DNA of 21,997 bases. It comes from Rickettsia typhi. GTDB taxonomy: Bacteria > Pseudomonadota > Alphaproteobacteria > Rickettsiales > Deianiraeaceae. Position 1 is the stretch's first letter; each line of letters begins with the position of its first letter. The DNA is taken from the NCBI GenBank assembly GCA_945878495.1, contig CAMCTP010000007.1:1-21997 (forward strand), read 5' to 3'. The notes under the pieces were generated by a model. The model did not search any database and was not told the DNA's origin. It saw only the letters and a list, made by a program, of their open reading frames with translations. The position numbers were made by a program, and so were the translations under genes. Positions 14,197 through 21,997 of this stretch are shown piece after piece.

Positions 14197-15642
14197 TTAA
14201 AATTTACCCCACAATATTTGATTTGTTATTTCATGATGATATATTATTTCTTCTTTTTTTACTAAATTACCAAGGCTTTTTGGGCATCTATTTGCAGTTT
14301 TTTCCTTTAAATCATAGTATTTTTCCTGAACATCCGAACCGATAATTTCTTCAATAACTTTGCTATTTTTAAAATATCTCATAGCATCGTAGATATTGGA
14401 TGGTAGTTTTTCTCTTTTGTTCAAAATCTCATCCATTGATGAATTTTCGATATTTTCAATTCCAATAAGACCTGTTTTTAGAAGTACCATATTGCACATA
14501 TACGGGTTGCAATCCGGAGCTATTGATCTAACCTCCAAACGTGATGATTTCTCGTTTCCTATTGGAAATCTTATCATAGATCCTCTATCTCTATCGGACA
14601 TTTTGATTTCATTTGGTGCTTCAAATTTTGGATCAAGCCTCCTGTATGAATTGACACTTGAATTTAAAACCAAGCACATTTCCTTTGCGTGATAAAGAAT
14701 TGATGTTGCAAATTTTATTGCAAATGTTGATAATTTGTTTTTTGGATCGAAGAATATATTTTTATTATTTTTTGAAATTGAGATATTTGTGTGCATTCCG
14801 CTACCGTTGATGTTTATTAGCGGTTTTGGTAGAAAAGATGCCGTGCAATCAAGCATTTTTGCGATTTGTCGACATAAAAGTTTGTATATTTGTATCTGAT
14901 CTGCGGCCTGTACTGGATCGGTGTATCTGTAATTTAACTCAAATTGAGATGGAGCAACTTCCGGATGATCTTTTTCATTTTCAAAGCCCATTGCTCGTTT
15001 TGCTTCGGCAACCATATCCATAAAGATTCTTAATTTATCCTGTGGTAATGAATTAAAATATCCACCTTGAGTAACCAATTCAAAACCTTTTATATCTGAA
15101 AAAGATTGCTCTACATCTATACCATTTAGAAGAAAACCTTCAATTTCTGGCGCTATGTTAAATGTGTATTGATTTTTTTTATGTTGATCATTAACAAAAT
15201 TTTGCAACATTCCTCTAAAATCACAGCTGTACTGTTTTCCATTGTGATCCAAAACATTCGCAAACATCAATACTTTGCCGGAGCCAAAAATATCAGCTGG
15301 AAGCCATCTGAAGCTTGACCAGTCAATTTGCAAATAAAGATCTGATTTGTCTTGCGTGGCAAAGCCTCTTATTGAAGATCCGTCAAATGTTAATCCATCA
15401 TGACTTTTTAAAACATAATTTTTATCATAATCAAGATTTAGTAGCTTACCTTCAAGATCGGTAAAGCAGATAGTTATAGCTTTAATTTTTTTTTCTTCAG
15501 CTAGATATTTTGTGATCTTGTCTTTAAAAAAATCCTGAGAACGCATCTCGGAACGCAATTTTTTCATCTCTAAATTCTTTTCTTCAAGTTCATCGTATGA
15601 TATAATTAAAAATTTCTTCATTTCATTTTGGTTAAATAACAT
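14197..15642 (-). CDS. glnA: Glutamine synthetase, type I
   Basis: The enzyme makes glutamine from glutamate, ammonia and ATP. The 481-residue protein shows the GSI motifs in order: DGSSIRGF, the metal-binding PEIEGFLL, EVAPSQFELNYRYTD, NGSGMHTNIS, NSSVNSYRRL, MIRFPIG, and LEVRSIAPDCNPYM followed by LLKTGLIGIENI. After this last block most GSI-beta enzymes have a NLYDLP segment with the adenylylated tyrosine. Here ENSSMDEILNKREKLPSNIY follows, with no matching tyrosine, so control by adenylylation seems unlikely. The N-terminus is about 30 residues longer than usual. ATG 15642 is used, and the ATG at 15621 is an alternative. The gene is divergent from fabI and upstream of the GTA pair. Confidence 0.95.
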   Translation of the reverse strand: MLFNQNEMKKFLIISYDELEEKNLEMKKLRSEMRSQDFFKDKITKYLAEEKKIKAITICFTDLEGKLLNLDYDKNYVLKSHDGLTFDGSSIRGFATQDKSDLYLQIDWSSFRWLPADIFGSGKVLMFANVLDHNGKQYSCDFRGMLQNFVNDQHKKNQYTFNIAPEIEGFLLNGIDVEQSFSDIKGFELVTQGGYFNSLPQDKLRIFMDMVAEAKRAMGFENEKDHPEVAPSQFELNYRYTDPVQAADQIQIYKLLCRQIAKMLDCTASFLPKPLININGSGMHTNISISKNNKNIFFDPKNKLSTFAIKFATSILYHAKEMCLVLNSSVNSYRRLDPKFEAPNEIKMSDRDRGSMIRFPIGNEKSSRLEVRSIAPDCNPYMCNMVLLKTGLIGIENIENSSMDEILNKREKLPSNIYDAMRYFKNSKVIEEIIGSDVQEKYYDLKEKTANRCPKSLGNLVKKEEIIYHHEITNQILWGKF

Positions 15643-15669
15643 TTAATTAAAGCAATATTAATATTAGCC

Positions 15670-15699
15670 AATATACATCAAGGAACATTAACATGTCAA
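15670..15699 (-). promoter_or_regulatory. Putative glnA promoter
   Basis: On the minus strand, TTGACA (15699-15694) and TATATT (15675-15670) are 18 bases apart, and the glnA ATG lies 27 bases further. Between the -10 and the ATG is a palindromic AATATTAATATT (15654-15665), which could be an operator or simply AT-rich sequence. No NtrC-type sigma54 site (GG-N10-GC) was seen. Confidence 0.45.
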
Positions 15700-15785
15700 G
15701 AAAATTACAATTTAATTGAATTAAAAAGAATATTATGTTGACTTTCAGGATTTTATTATCATGATTATTGAGCATGTTTTAGTTT

Positions 15786-16574
15786 ATGTTGTTAAAAAAT
15801 AAAAAAGGATTAATAATGGGCGTTGCAAACGAGAGATCAATCGCTTGGGGAATAGCAAAAATGGCTAGTGATCATGGGGCTGAATTGGCATTTTCATACC
15901 AAGGAGAAGTGTTGCAAAAAAGAGTTCAACCACTAGCTGATTCTATCAACTGTGGCGAGAATGTCTATGAATGCGATGTTTCTAATGATGAATCATTGGA
16001 TGGTTTGTTTGAAAAATTAGAGGAAAAATGGGGAAAACTGGACTTTGTTGTTCACGCAATTGCTTTTTCTGACAAAAATGAATTAAAAGGAAGTATATGC
16101 GGAACAAGTAGAGCAAACTTTAATTTATCGATGGATGTATCGTGTTATTCACTGATTGCAATTGCAGCAAGAGCTGAAAAATTAATGCAAAATGGAGGAA
16201 GTATAACAACTTTAAGCTACTATGGTGCTGAAAAAGTTGTACCAAATTACAACATAATGGGCGTTGCAAAAGCTGCGCTTGAGTGCTCAGTGCAGTACCT
16301 AGCATCAGATCTTGGAGAAAAAGGAATTAGAGTAAATTCGATATCTGCTGGACCTATAAAAACTCTTGCAGCATCTGGAATTTCAGATTTCAAGTCGATA
16401 TTAAATTACAACGAAAAAAATACCCCACTAAAAAGAAATGTTTCTCAAGAGGAAGTTGGAGGGGTGGCTGTATTTTTGATGTCTGATCTTGCAAGTGGAG
16501 TAACTGGGGAAAATATTCACTGTGATGCAGGTGCTCATGTCATGGGTTGCCCAAAAGTTTTAAAAGAAGAGTAA
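15786..16574 (+). CDS. fabI: Enoyl-[acyl-carrier-protein] reductase (NADH), FabI
   Basis: FabI reduces trans-2-enoyl-ACP to acyl-ACP, the last step of each fatty-acid elongation cycle in the cytosol. The 262 residues match the family. The N-terminal cofactor motif is GVANERSIAWGIA. The segment HAIAFSDKNELKG is the alphaproteobacterial form. The catalytic Y-x6-K is Y155 to K162 in YNIMGVAK, followed by LGEKGIRVNSISAGPI, and the C-terminus includes GVTGENIHCDAG. The gene is monocistronic as far as visible, divergent from glnA and convergent with tolB, with a 117-base spacer that holds only a weak hairpin. Confidence 0.97.
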   Translation: MLLKNKKGLIMGVANERSIAWGIAKMASDHGAELAFSYQGEVLQKRVQPLADSINCGENVYECDVSNDESLDGLFEKLEEKWGKLDFVVHAIAFSDKNELKGSICGTSRANFNLSMDVSCYSLIAIAARAEKLMQNGGSITTLSYYGAEKVVPNYNIMGVAKAALECSVQYLASDLGEKGIRVNSISAGPIKTLAASGISDFKSILNYNEKNTPLKRNVSQEEVGGVAVFLMSDLASGVTGENIHCDAGAHVMGCPKVLKEE

Positions 16575-16691
16575 TTGAAAAATTTCCCAATATAAAATTA
16601 TGAGGCGGCATTTTACAAAGAATGTCGATTGCAAAATATCAGTAATTCTTTCACATATTTTATATATAGTTAAATAATAATATTTAATATA

Positions 16692-18017
16692 TTATCTAAT
16701 AGTCCATAAATGCGGATTCGTTGCTCCAATTGATGTTTCTATTGTTTTGATAACCCTACCATCCAAATCTATGATTTTCAACCTTGGTTTTGCCGTTGGT
16801 GATGTTTTTTCACTAAATATTATTGCATCTGAATTTGGCATAAATGTTGGATTTGATATAAGATATTCCGAGTAAATAATTTGCTCTTCTGTTTTGTCAG
16901 GTCTAATTATTCCTATGTGAAATATTTTATTTCTTAGTTTGTTAAAAACAATCCAGCCACCATCTGGAGAGTATTTTGGTTCAGCGTATATTCCATCAAA
17001 TCCGGTTAGCATTTCTTCCGTGCCAAATGGAGTTTCGATATTCATTTTGTACAGATTTCTTCTACCATTTCTTCTTGCTTCATATACAATTTCCGAGTCA
17101 TCAGGCGATACATTTACAGATGTAGATATATCGCTGGAAACAAGCGTTCTATTGAATTGAGGAGATGCTAACTTTATATAACCTTTGTTTCCAAACTCTT
17201 CAGAATATAGAATACATTTCTTTGTGTTGCACAAGGATGCAGAATTTAATATACTATCCTCACCTTCCTGTGTTATTTTGTATAAACTATCCAGATTAAT
17301 TTTTTCTTTGGTCAATATATTTGCAGCTTTTAGCTTTGAAACCCCTGTCGTTAAATCGTTGTAAATAATGGCTTTATTTTCAACATCAAGAGATGGATTG
17401 TTTAACAAGCCACCTTGTAGTATGATTTTTTCACCGAATCCATCTAGGTCAATCATGTATATACTTGTTGTGGATTTTATATTTTTTACCTGATCGTTTG
17501 AGGTAAATAGTAGTTTTGATTGAAAATATCCTGATTTTCCTGTAATTGCAAAATACGATATATCTGAAGCAATGTGTGATGTTTTTCTGAGATTTTTTAT
17601 GTTAAATTGATATCTTTTTTCCGCTAGAACATCACCATTTTTGACATTATATACTTTGATTTCTATGAAATAATCTCCGGTTTTTATATCTTTTGGTGCA
17701 ATGTTGATATTGATGTTAAAATTAATTCCAAAGAAATCGTATCTTTTAACATCTATGATATTTTCCTCGGTTTGATGATTTACGATTCCGTAAAAATCTA
17801 TGTCAGGAGTTATTGACAAGTCATTTTTTATTATTTCAAAAATTTTATCTAATACCGCATCGGATTCTTTGCTATGGTAGTCGGATTGACCTATTGATGA
17901 TGCTGAAACTTTAAATCTGGCACCGTAGATTTTATCGATTTCTATTTTTGATAGCTCGGCCTTTGCATTAAGCGAATAGAATATCAGTAAAGTAATTGTA
18001 AGAATTTTTTTTATCAT
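16692..18017 (-). CDS. tolB: Tol-Pal system protein TolB
   Basis: TolB is a periplasmic beta-propeller protein that links Pal and the Tol inner-membrane complex during outer-membrane constriction at division. The 441-residue protein has a Sec signal peptide (1-20, ending AKA before ELSK), an N-terminal alpha/beta domain, and from about residue 150 the propeller repeats. These include SPDDSEIVYEARRNGRRNLY, YAEPKYSPDGGWIVFNK and FMPNSDAIIFSE. It begins two bases after the murC stop, so it is cotranscribed with murC. The usual partners tolQ, tolR, tolA and pal are not in the window; separation of tolB from them is common in reduced genomes (inference). Confidence 0.94.
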   Translation of the reverse strand: MIKKILTITLLIFYSLNAKAELSKIEIDKIYGARFKVSASSIGQSDYHSKESDAVLDKIFEIIKNDLSITPDIDFYGIVNHQTEENIIDVKRYDFFGINFNININIAPKDIKTGDYFIEIKVYNVKNGDVLAEKRYQFNIKNLRKTSHIASDISYFAITGKSGYFQSKLLFTSNDQVKNIKSTTSIYMIDLDGFGEKIILQGGLLNNPSLDVENKAIIYNDLTTGVSKLKAANILTKEKINLDSLYKITQEGEDSILNSASLCNTKKCILYSEEFGNKGYIKLASPQFNRTLVSSDISTSVNVSPDDSEIVYEARRNGRRNLYKMNIETPFGTEEMLTGFDGIYAEPKYSPDGGWIVFNKLRNKIFHIGIIRPDKTEEQIIYSEYLISNPTFMPNSDAIIFSEKTSPTAKPRLKIIDLDGRVIKTIETSIGATNPHLWTIR

Positions 18018-18019
18018 TT

Positions 18020-19432
18020 TTAAAACAAAATATCACAGCTATTTTTTGCATATTGCGTTATATCTCCTGCGCCTATAAAAATCGCTAAATCATTAGCAGA
18101 GGGAGACAGGTTTTTAATTTTTTGGACTAAATCATGATATTCAATGAATTCAGCATTACAATTTGATTTTTGATTTATGTCGGAAATAAATCGATTTAAG
18201 TCAATTCCAAAGGTTTCCGTTTCACCGGCAGAGTAGACATTAGTGACAAATAATTTGTCGAAATTTTTGAAATTTGGAATAAATTCTTCGTAAAGTTCAG
18301 CTGTTCTAGAAAATTTATGTGGCTGAAAAATTCCTATTAATCGTCCATTTTTATCCTTCATTTTCATATATTGACGACATGCGTTTGATGCAGCTAATAT
18401 TTTTGCCGGATTGTGAGCATAGTCATCAACCACAAGCATTTCATCTATTTTCCCTATCAGAGAAAACCTTCTCATAGTTCCGGAGAATTCAGATAAAGAG
18501 TCAATAGCCTGCTGAATATCACATCCAGCCAAGCTAGCAGCGGCAATGCAACCGGTAATATTCTGCACATTGTGACATCCTAATAAAAGTGTTTTTACCT
18601 TGAATTCTTGATTTTTATGAAGTATTTTAAATGTTGTGAAATCTGCATCAAAAGTTATATCCTTATAGATAAAATCTGCATTTTCGGCACCATAGGTAAT
18701 TATTTTATCGCTAGCATTTGCGATTTTTTTTAGTATTGGATCATCAATGCATACAACTGAATATTTGCTTCTTGATATTAAATCAACGAATAATTTTTCA
18801 ATATTTTCAAGTGTTTTATGATATATCATGTGATCTTTTTCAACGTTTGAGATCATTGATATTTCGGGTTTTGTATCGCAAAAAGAACCATCTGACTCAT
18901 CGGCTTCAAAAACCATATAATCACCAAGACCAAATTTATAATTAGCCTTGTATTCCTTCATTATTCCGCCGCATATTATTGCCGGATCTTTCTGGCATTT
19001 ATCCATTATATACCCTAGAATTGCGGTATTGCTTGTTTTTCCGTGGGTTCCGGAAATGGCAATTGACTTATATTTTTCAGACAATATTCTCAACGCATCA
19101 GCACGATGTATAAGTGGTATGTTGAGAGATTTTGCTTGGATAATTTCTTCATTTTCATCTAAATTGATCGATGATGTATATACTACGCACCCAATATCTT
19201 GTGTAATTAATGATTTGCTATGGTTGGATTTTGATGAGATATTTTCACTATTCAGGATCGTTATAATATCACTATTTTTGGAGTCACTTCCTGATACATC
19301 AAAGCCTTTTATTTTCATTAATCTAGCTATTGCACTCATTCCTATGCCACCTATGCCGCAAAAATGAACTTTTTTATTTCTCAGAAATTCGGAATTAATT
19401 TTATTGACATTCATTTTTTTGTGATTAAACAT
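18020..19432 (-). CDS. murC: UDP-N-acetylmuramate--L-alanine ligase
   Basis: MurC adds L-alanine to UDP-MurNAc, the first amino acid of the peptidoglycan stem. The 470-residue protein shows the N-terminal Rossmann motif CGIGGIGMSAIARLM, the ATP-binding GTHGKTS at 128-134, EADESDGSF for metal and substrate, DDYAHNPAKI in the C-terminal domain, and FQPHKFSRT. Its presence implies that the organism makes peptidoglycan or a reduced form of it. The start is at 19432 or at the second ATG at 19414, and neither has a Shine-Dalgarno motif. It is two bases from tolB and diverges from lspA with only 21 bases between start codons, so at least one promoter must overlap coding sequence. Confidence 0.97.
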   Translation of the reverse strand: MFNHKKMNVNKINSEFLRNKKVHFCGIGGIGMSAIARLMKIKGFDVSGSDSKNSDIITILNSENISSKSNHSKSLITQDIGCVVYTSSINLDENEEIIQAKSLNIPLIHRADALRILSEKYKSIAISGTHGKTSNTAILGYIMDKCQKDPAIICGGIMKEYKANYKFGLGDYMVFEADESDGSFCDTKPEISMISNVEKDHMIYHKTLENIEKLFVDLISRSKYSVVCIDDPILKKIANASDKIITYGAENADFIYKDITFDADFTTFKILHKNQEFKVKTLLLGCHNVQNITGCIAAASLAGCDIQQAIDSLSEFSGTMRRFSLIGKIDEMLVVDDYAHNPAKILAASNACRQYMKMKDKNGRLIGIFQPHKFSRTAELYEEFIPNFKNFDKLFVTNVYSAGETETFGIDLNRFISDINQKSNCNAEFIEYHDLVQKIKNLSPSANDLAIFIGAGDITQYAKNSCDILF

Positions 19433-19453
19433 TTTTTGAAAACGCTTTAAAAT

Positions 19454-19978
19454 ATGAATAAGTTTTTTATAAAAAACAAGATTTTTTTCATATATTTGAT
19501 ATCATCTTTATTTCTGGTTATTTCTGACCAATTATCAAAGATATATATTGTAAAATTTTTTAATAATCAATGCGGAAATGAATTTCTTGATTGCTCAAGG
19601 CAGTTATTCTTGTTTTTTAATTTTACTTTTGTTTGTAATCACGGTGTTAGTTTTGGATTTTTATCAGATTTTCAATATTCAAATATCGTTTTATCTGTCT
19701 TGACTATTGGAATTTTGACAGTATTTTTAAGATTGCTGTTTAAATCAAAAAATAGCGTTGAACGCACTGGATTTTTATTCATTGCATCTGGTGCAATTGG
19801 AAATATAATAGATAGATTTCGTGTTGGCTGCGTAGTGGATTTTTTACATTTTCATTATCATGATTGGCATTTCGCGGTATTTAATTTAGCCGATAGTTTT
19901 ATCAGCATTGGGGGTGCTGTTATTATTTTTAACGAGATTATTAAGATGCCAAAAGTGAGAAGTTTTTTTGCCAAATGA
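19454..19978 (+). CDS. lspA: Lipoprotein signal peptidase (SPase II)
   Basis: LspA cleaves the signal peptide of diacylglyceryl-modified prolipoproteins in the inner membrane. The 174-residue protein has four hydrophobic helices and the conserved boxes SDQLSK, NHGVSFGFL, SGAIGNIIDR with catalytic D120, and WHFAVFNLADS with catalytic D147. The 27-residue gap between the two aspartates equals that in E. coli LspA. Its stop codon overlaps the start of a small lipoprotein gene (ATGA at 19975-19978), so the peptidase is translationally coupled to one of its likely substrates. It diverges from murC. Confidence 0.96.
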   Translation: MNKFFIKNKIFFIYLISSLFLVISDQLSKIYIVKFFNNQCGNEFLDCSRQLFLFFNFTFVCNHGVSFGFLSDFQYSNIVLSVLTIGILTVFLRLLFKSKNSVERTGFLFIASGAIGNIIDRFRVGCVVDFLHFHYHDWHFAVFNLADSFISIGGAVIIFNEIIKMPKVRSFFAK

Positions 19979-20151
19979 ACATATTATTTTGCATAATGAT
20001 ATCAATAATTTTCTCATCTTGTGGATGTGCAAATAAGGAAAAGATTTTAAAAGAAAGAGCAGAATCGATAGCGGTTGTCAGGCGGGATCACGGAGATATA
20101 ATTCCTCCTTTAGTGATGAATGCTCCAGATTTATCGGAATGTACGATGTAA
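19975..20151 (+). CDS. Mini-lipoprotein, DUF3035-like
   Basis: This 58-residue protein starts at ATG 19975, inside the lspA stop codon. It has a 15-residue hydrophobic signal ending FSSC, with the presumed lipidated cysteine at C16, then GCANKEK. The mature part contains ESIAVVRRDHGDIIPPL and ends LSECTM. In many Alphaproteobacteria lspA is followed by a DUF3035 lipoprotein with a P(D/E)xFAVVxRxPLxxPP motif, and the spacing here fits a much shortened version of that. The coupling to lspA and the lipobox-like sequence make it a credible gene despite its size. Its 3' end overlaps the next symporter gene by 13 bases. Confidence 0.7.
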   Translation: MNILFCIMISIIFSSCGCANKEKILKERAESIAVVRRDHGDIIPPLVMNAPDLSECTM

Positions 20152-21467
20152 TTATTTTTTTTGATATGATGATAAATAAAATTAATGATTTGTTTATGTA
20201 TGAAATATTTGGACTACCTTTTGCTGTATTGTTTTCAGGTTTAAGCGCTATATTTTTAATACTGTATCTTAAGTTTATAAATTTTAGATTCATAAAAGAT
20301 AAAACGCCGGAAAAACCACAAAATTTAGATGGAATTTCTAAGTTAAAAGCATTTGCATCGGCATCAGCTGGAACTCTCGGTATAGGAAATATTTTTGGCG
20401 GAGCGATGGCAGTTACGATTGCTGGCGCTGGGTCGCTATTTTGGATTTTTGTTCTCGGTATTTTTGCTTCGATTATAAAATTTTGCGAGGTTTATCTCGG
20501 TCATAAATACAGAAAAACAATTAATAGACAAATACATGGTGGGTCATTTTTTTACATAAGAGATGCTTTCAAATTCAGGTTTTCAAAACATATCGCAGTG
20601 CTTTATGCTGTAGTTTTCATTATAGCCTACATAGGTGCAGGAACTTTTCAAATTCACCAAATTGCATCAATGGCAAAGGTTTCTTTTGTTGAAGATGGAA
20701 CTGTATTGGGAAATAATATTTCATTGATTATAGCAATACCAACAGCAATTTTTACCTGCTTTATATTGTTTGGTGGGGTTGCAAAAATTGCAAACGTTCT
20801 CACTGCTGTAATACCGGCTATGGCAATTTCATATTTCATTGCAACAGGATTTATCTGTGTTAGATATTCGTCAGAAATCTCTGGTTTATTTTCTAGAATT
20901 TTAGCAGACGTTCTGAATCCAAGCCTTCCTCTTGGTTTTGTTCTGGGATACTGCCTTCATAGAATTTTGTTCGCAAGTGATGCCGGAACAGGAGTTTCGG
21001 CTATAGCCAATGCTCAGGCCAATACCACTCCTCTTAAGCAAGCAAAATTGGTAGCTTTGGAGCCAATTTTAGTTTCCTTGGCAATGTGCATGACGGGATT
21101 CGTTGTTTTGTTGACAGGATCGGATATTTTGGCTGCATCAGAGGGTTTATCCGGAGTGCAAATAGTGCATCATGCATTTGATATTAATTTTTTAACCGAG
21201 GTTATATTTTTTATAGTGGTCTGTTTGTTTGGAGTTAGTACAACTCTTGCTCACGGATATAATGTATCTGAGGCGGCGGTATTTTTATTTGGAAAAAGCG
21301 GTAAAAAATACAGCCATATATTTTACACCATTGCAATTGTATTTGTTGCGCAAATGACCTTGGATAAATTGGTACCAATTATAGATATGTCGTTTATGCT
21401 ATCGATTTTTATCAATGTAGGATTTATACTTTTTGCATCAAGAATAATAAAAAAAGATTTGTTATAG
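20139..21467 (+). CDS. AGCS-family sodium:amino acid symporter (divergent), copy 2
   Basis: This 442-residue membrane protein has about ten helices and is a paralogue of the protein encoded at 10166. Shared hallmarks are GTLGIGNIFGGAMAV followed by AGAGSLFWIFV and KFCEVYLGHKYR, and later LHRILFASDAGTGVSAIANA. This copy is closer to classical AGCS proteins, keeping HKYR and a GGSFFYIRDA loop. The family couples sodium to alanine or glycine uptake in the inner membrane. The first ATG (20139) overlaps the mini-lipoprotein by 13 bases; ATGs at 20166 and 20169 are alternatives that remove the overlap. It belongs to the lspA operon and precedes an ABC-F gene by 51 bases. Confidence 0.87.
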   Translation: MYDVIIFFDMMINKINDLFMYEIFGLPFAVLFSGLSAIFLILYLKFINFRFIKDKTPEKPQNLDGISKLKAFASASAGTLGIGNIFGGAMAVTIAGAGSLFWIFVLGIFASIIKFCEVYLGHKYRKTINRQIHGGSFFYIRDAFKFRFSKHIAVLYAVVFIIAYIGAGTFQIHQIASMAKVSFVEDGTVLGNNISLIIAIPTAIFTCFILFGGVAKIANVLTAVIPAMAISYFIATGFICVRYSSEISGLFSRILADVLNPSLPLGFVLGYCLHRILFASDAGTGVSAIANAQANTTPLKQAKLVALEPILVSLAMCMTGFVVLLTGSDILAASEGLSGVQIVHHAFDINFLTEVIFFIVVCLFGVSTTLAHGYNVSEAAVFLFGKSGKKYSHIFYTIAIVFVAQMTLDKLVPIIDMSFMLSIFINVGFILFASRIIKKDLL

Positions 21468-21518
21468 CTTGAAAATTATTTTATCTATATAATTGATTGA
21501 GTACTTTTGCTTTTTTAA

Positions 21519-21997
21519 ATGGTTGATATCAAAGATTTATCAATGGAATTCGGAAATAGAACATTATTTTGTGATGTTACATTCTCGATCAATCCAGGAG
21601 AGAGAATTGGTTTGATTGGAAGAAATGGAGCTGGTAAGTCTACATTTTTTAAACTCTTACTAAAAGAATTAGAACCATCTGATGGAGAAATAAGAATACC
21701 GGATTATTATACGATTGGACACTTAAGTCAGCATTTTCATTTTACACACGCTACTGTAACCGAAGAGGTTTGCAGTGTTTTAACTGGTGACAGAGAGGAT
21801 GAGGCTTGGAAAGGAGATATGATATTAATGGGGCTAGGGTTCTCATACGAGCAAATGGATCAAAATCCAAATAGTTTATCTGGGGGGTTTCAGGTCAAGG
21901 TAAATCTAGCGAAAATGTTGCTTTTGGAGTCAAATTTATTATTATTGGATGAACCGACAAATTATTTGGACATATATTCAATAAGATGGCTATCGGA
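21519..21997 (+). CDS. ABC-F family ATPase (5' part, runs off the window)
   Basis: The visible 159 codons begin MVDIKDLSMEFGNRTLF and contain a Walker A motif GRNGAGKST, the Q-loop region GHLSQHF, an ABC signature LSGGF, and a Walker B LLLLDEPTNYLDI. The last is the DEPTNxLD form typical of ABC-F proteins, which have two ATPase domains, no membrane domain, and act on the ribosome in translation. Which ABC-F subgroup (Uup, EttA, YbiT or an alphaproteobacterial type) cannot be decided without the linker and second domain. It starts 51 bases after the symporter stop, with no obvious Shine-Dalgarno motif. Confidence 0.93.
   Translation, partial: MVDIKDLSMEFGNRTLFCDVTFSINPGERIGLIGRNGAGKSTFFKLLLKELEPSDGEIRIPDYYTIGHLSQHFHFTHATVTEEVCSVLTGDREDEAWKGDMILMGLGFSYEQMDQNPNSLSGGFQVKVNLAKMLLLESNLLLLDEPTNYLDIYSIRWLS

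Noticed and set aside
15738..15768. fabI promoter with TTGACT at 15738-15743
   Set aside because: No -10 hexamer at proper spacing; TATCAT lies only 13 bases away and other candidates are poor.
16611..16630. Hairpin-like GGCATT...AATGTC between fabI and tolB as a terminator
   Set aside because: Six pairs including a G-U, and no T-tract on either side; too weak to call.

Overview
This is an AT-rich, densely packed bacterial window of about 22 kb with one tRNA and about 20 protein genes. It looks like a reduced genome from the Alphaproteobacteria, most likely Rickettsiales or a close relative. The main reasons are a two-gene remnant of an RcGTA-type gene transfer agent (DUF2460 then DUF2163 tail proteins), a DUF2706-like mini-lipoprotein, an alphaproteobacterial-type FabI, a MlaD without its operon, and AGCS symporters of a divergent type. 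The order is inferred from protein patterns alone, because there is no rRNA here to confirm it.

Layout. 1-250: possible tail of an upstream gene, tRNA-Pro(UGG) on the minus strand, and a promoter. 251-3676: a 1141-residue coiled-coil protein with a central hydrophobic hairpin and a G8 homopolymer just before it. 3742-4740 (minus): GAPDH. 4869-5753: ribosomal protein S2, without tsf beside it. 5782 to about 6528 (minus): a full-length ComF-like reading frame with no ATG/GTG/TTG at its N-terminus. 6562-11455 (plus): a compact run of membrane-anchored DsbA-like thioredoxin, aconitase, mini-lipoprotein and AGCS symporter. 11435-12225 (minus): dUTPase then a HemY_N-like two-helix membrane protein. 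12332-12772 (plus): MlaD, again without a canonical start at the expected N-terminus. 12773-14131 (minus): the GTA tail genes. 14197-15642 (minus): glutamine synthetase, with fabI diverging from it. 16692-19432 (minus): murC then tolB. 19454-21997 (plus): lspA, a second mini-lipoprotein, a second AGCS symporter and the 5' part of an ABC-F ATPase that runs off the end.

How the genes fit together. Most of the window is housekeeping: the cell envelope (murC, tolB, lspA, mlaD, fabI, DsbA-like), central carbon and nitrogen metabolism (GAPDH, aconitase, glutamine synthetase), nucleotide hygiene (dut) and translation (rpsB, tRNA-Pro, ABC-F). The recurring motif is a 56-58 residue lipoprotein placed directly before an AGCS symporter, seen twice in unrelated operons. 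The GAPDH carries serine at both positions that usually enforce NAD specificity, and the glutamine synthetase lacks the usual adenylylation segment.

The least explained items are the big coiled-coil protein with its possible phase-switch G tract, the two genes with apparent non-canonical initiation, the lipoprotein-symporter pairs, and the Cys-rich cytoplasmic tail on the DsbA-like protein. I did not find CRISPR arrays, insertion sequences, rRNA or convincing GC-rich terminators. No gene-free stretch exceeds 300 bases once the N-terminal part of comF is counted as coding.
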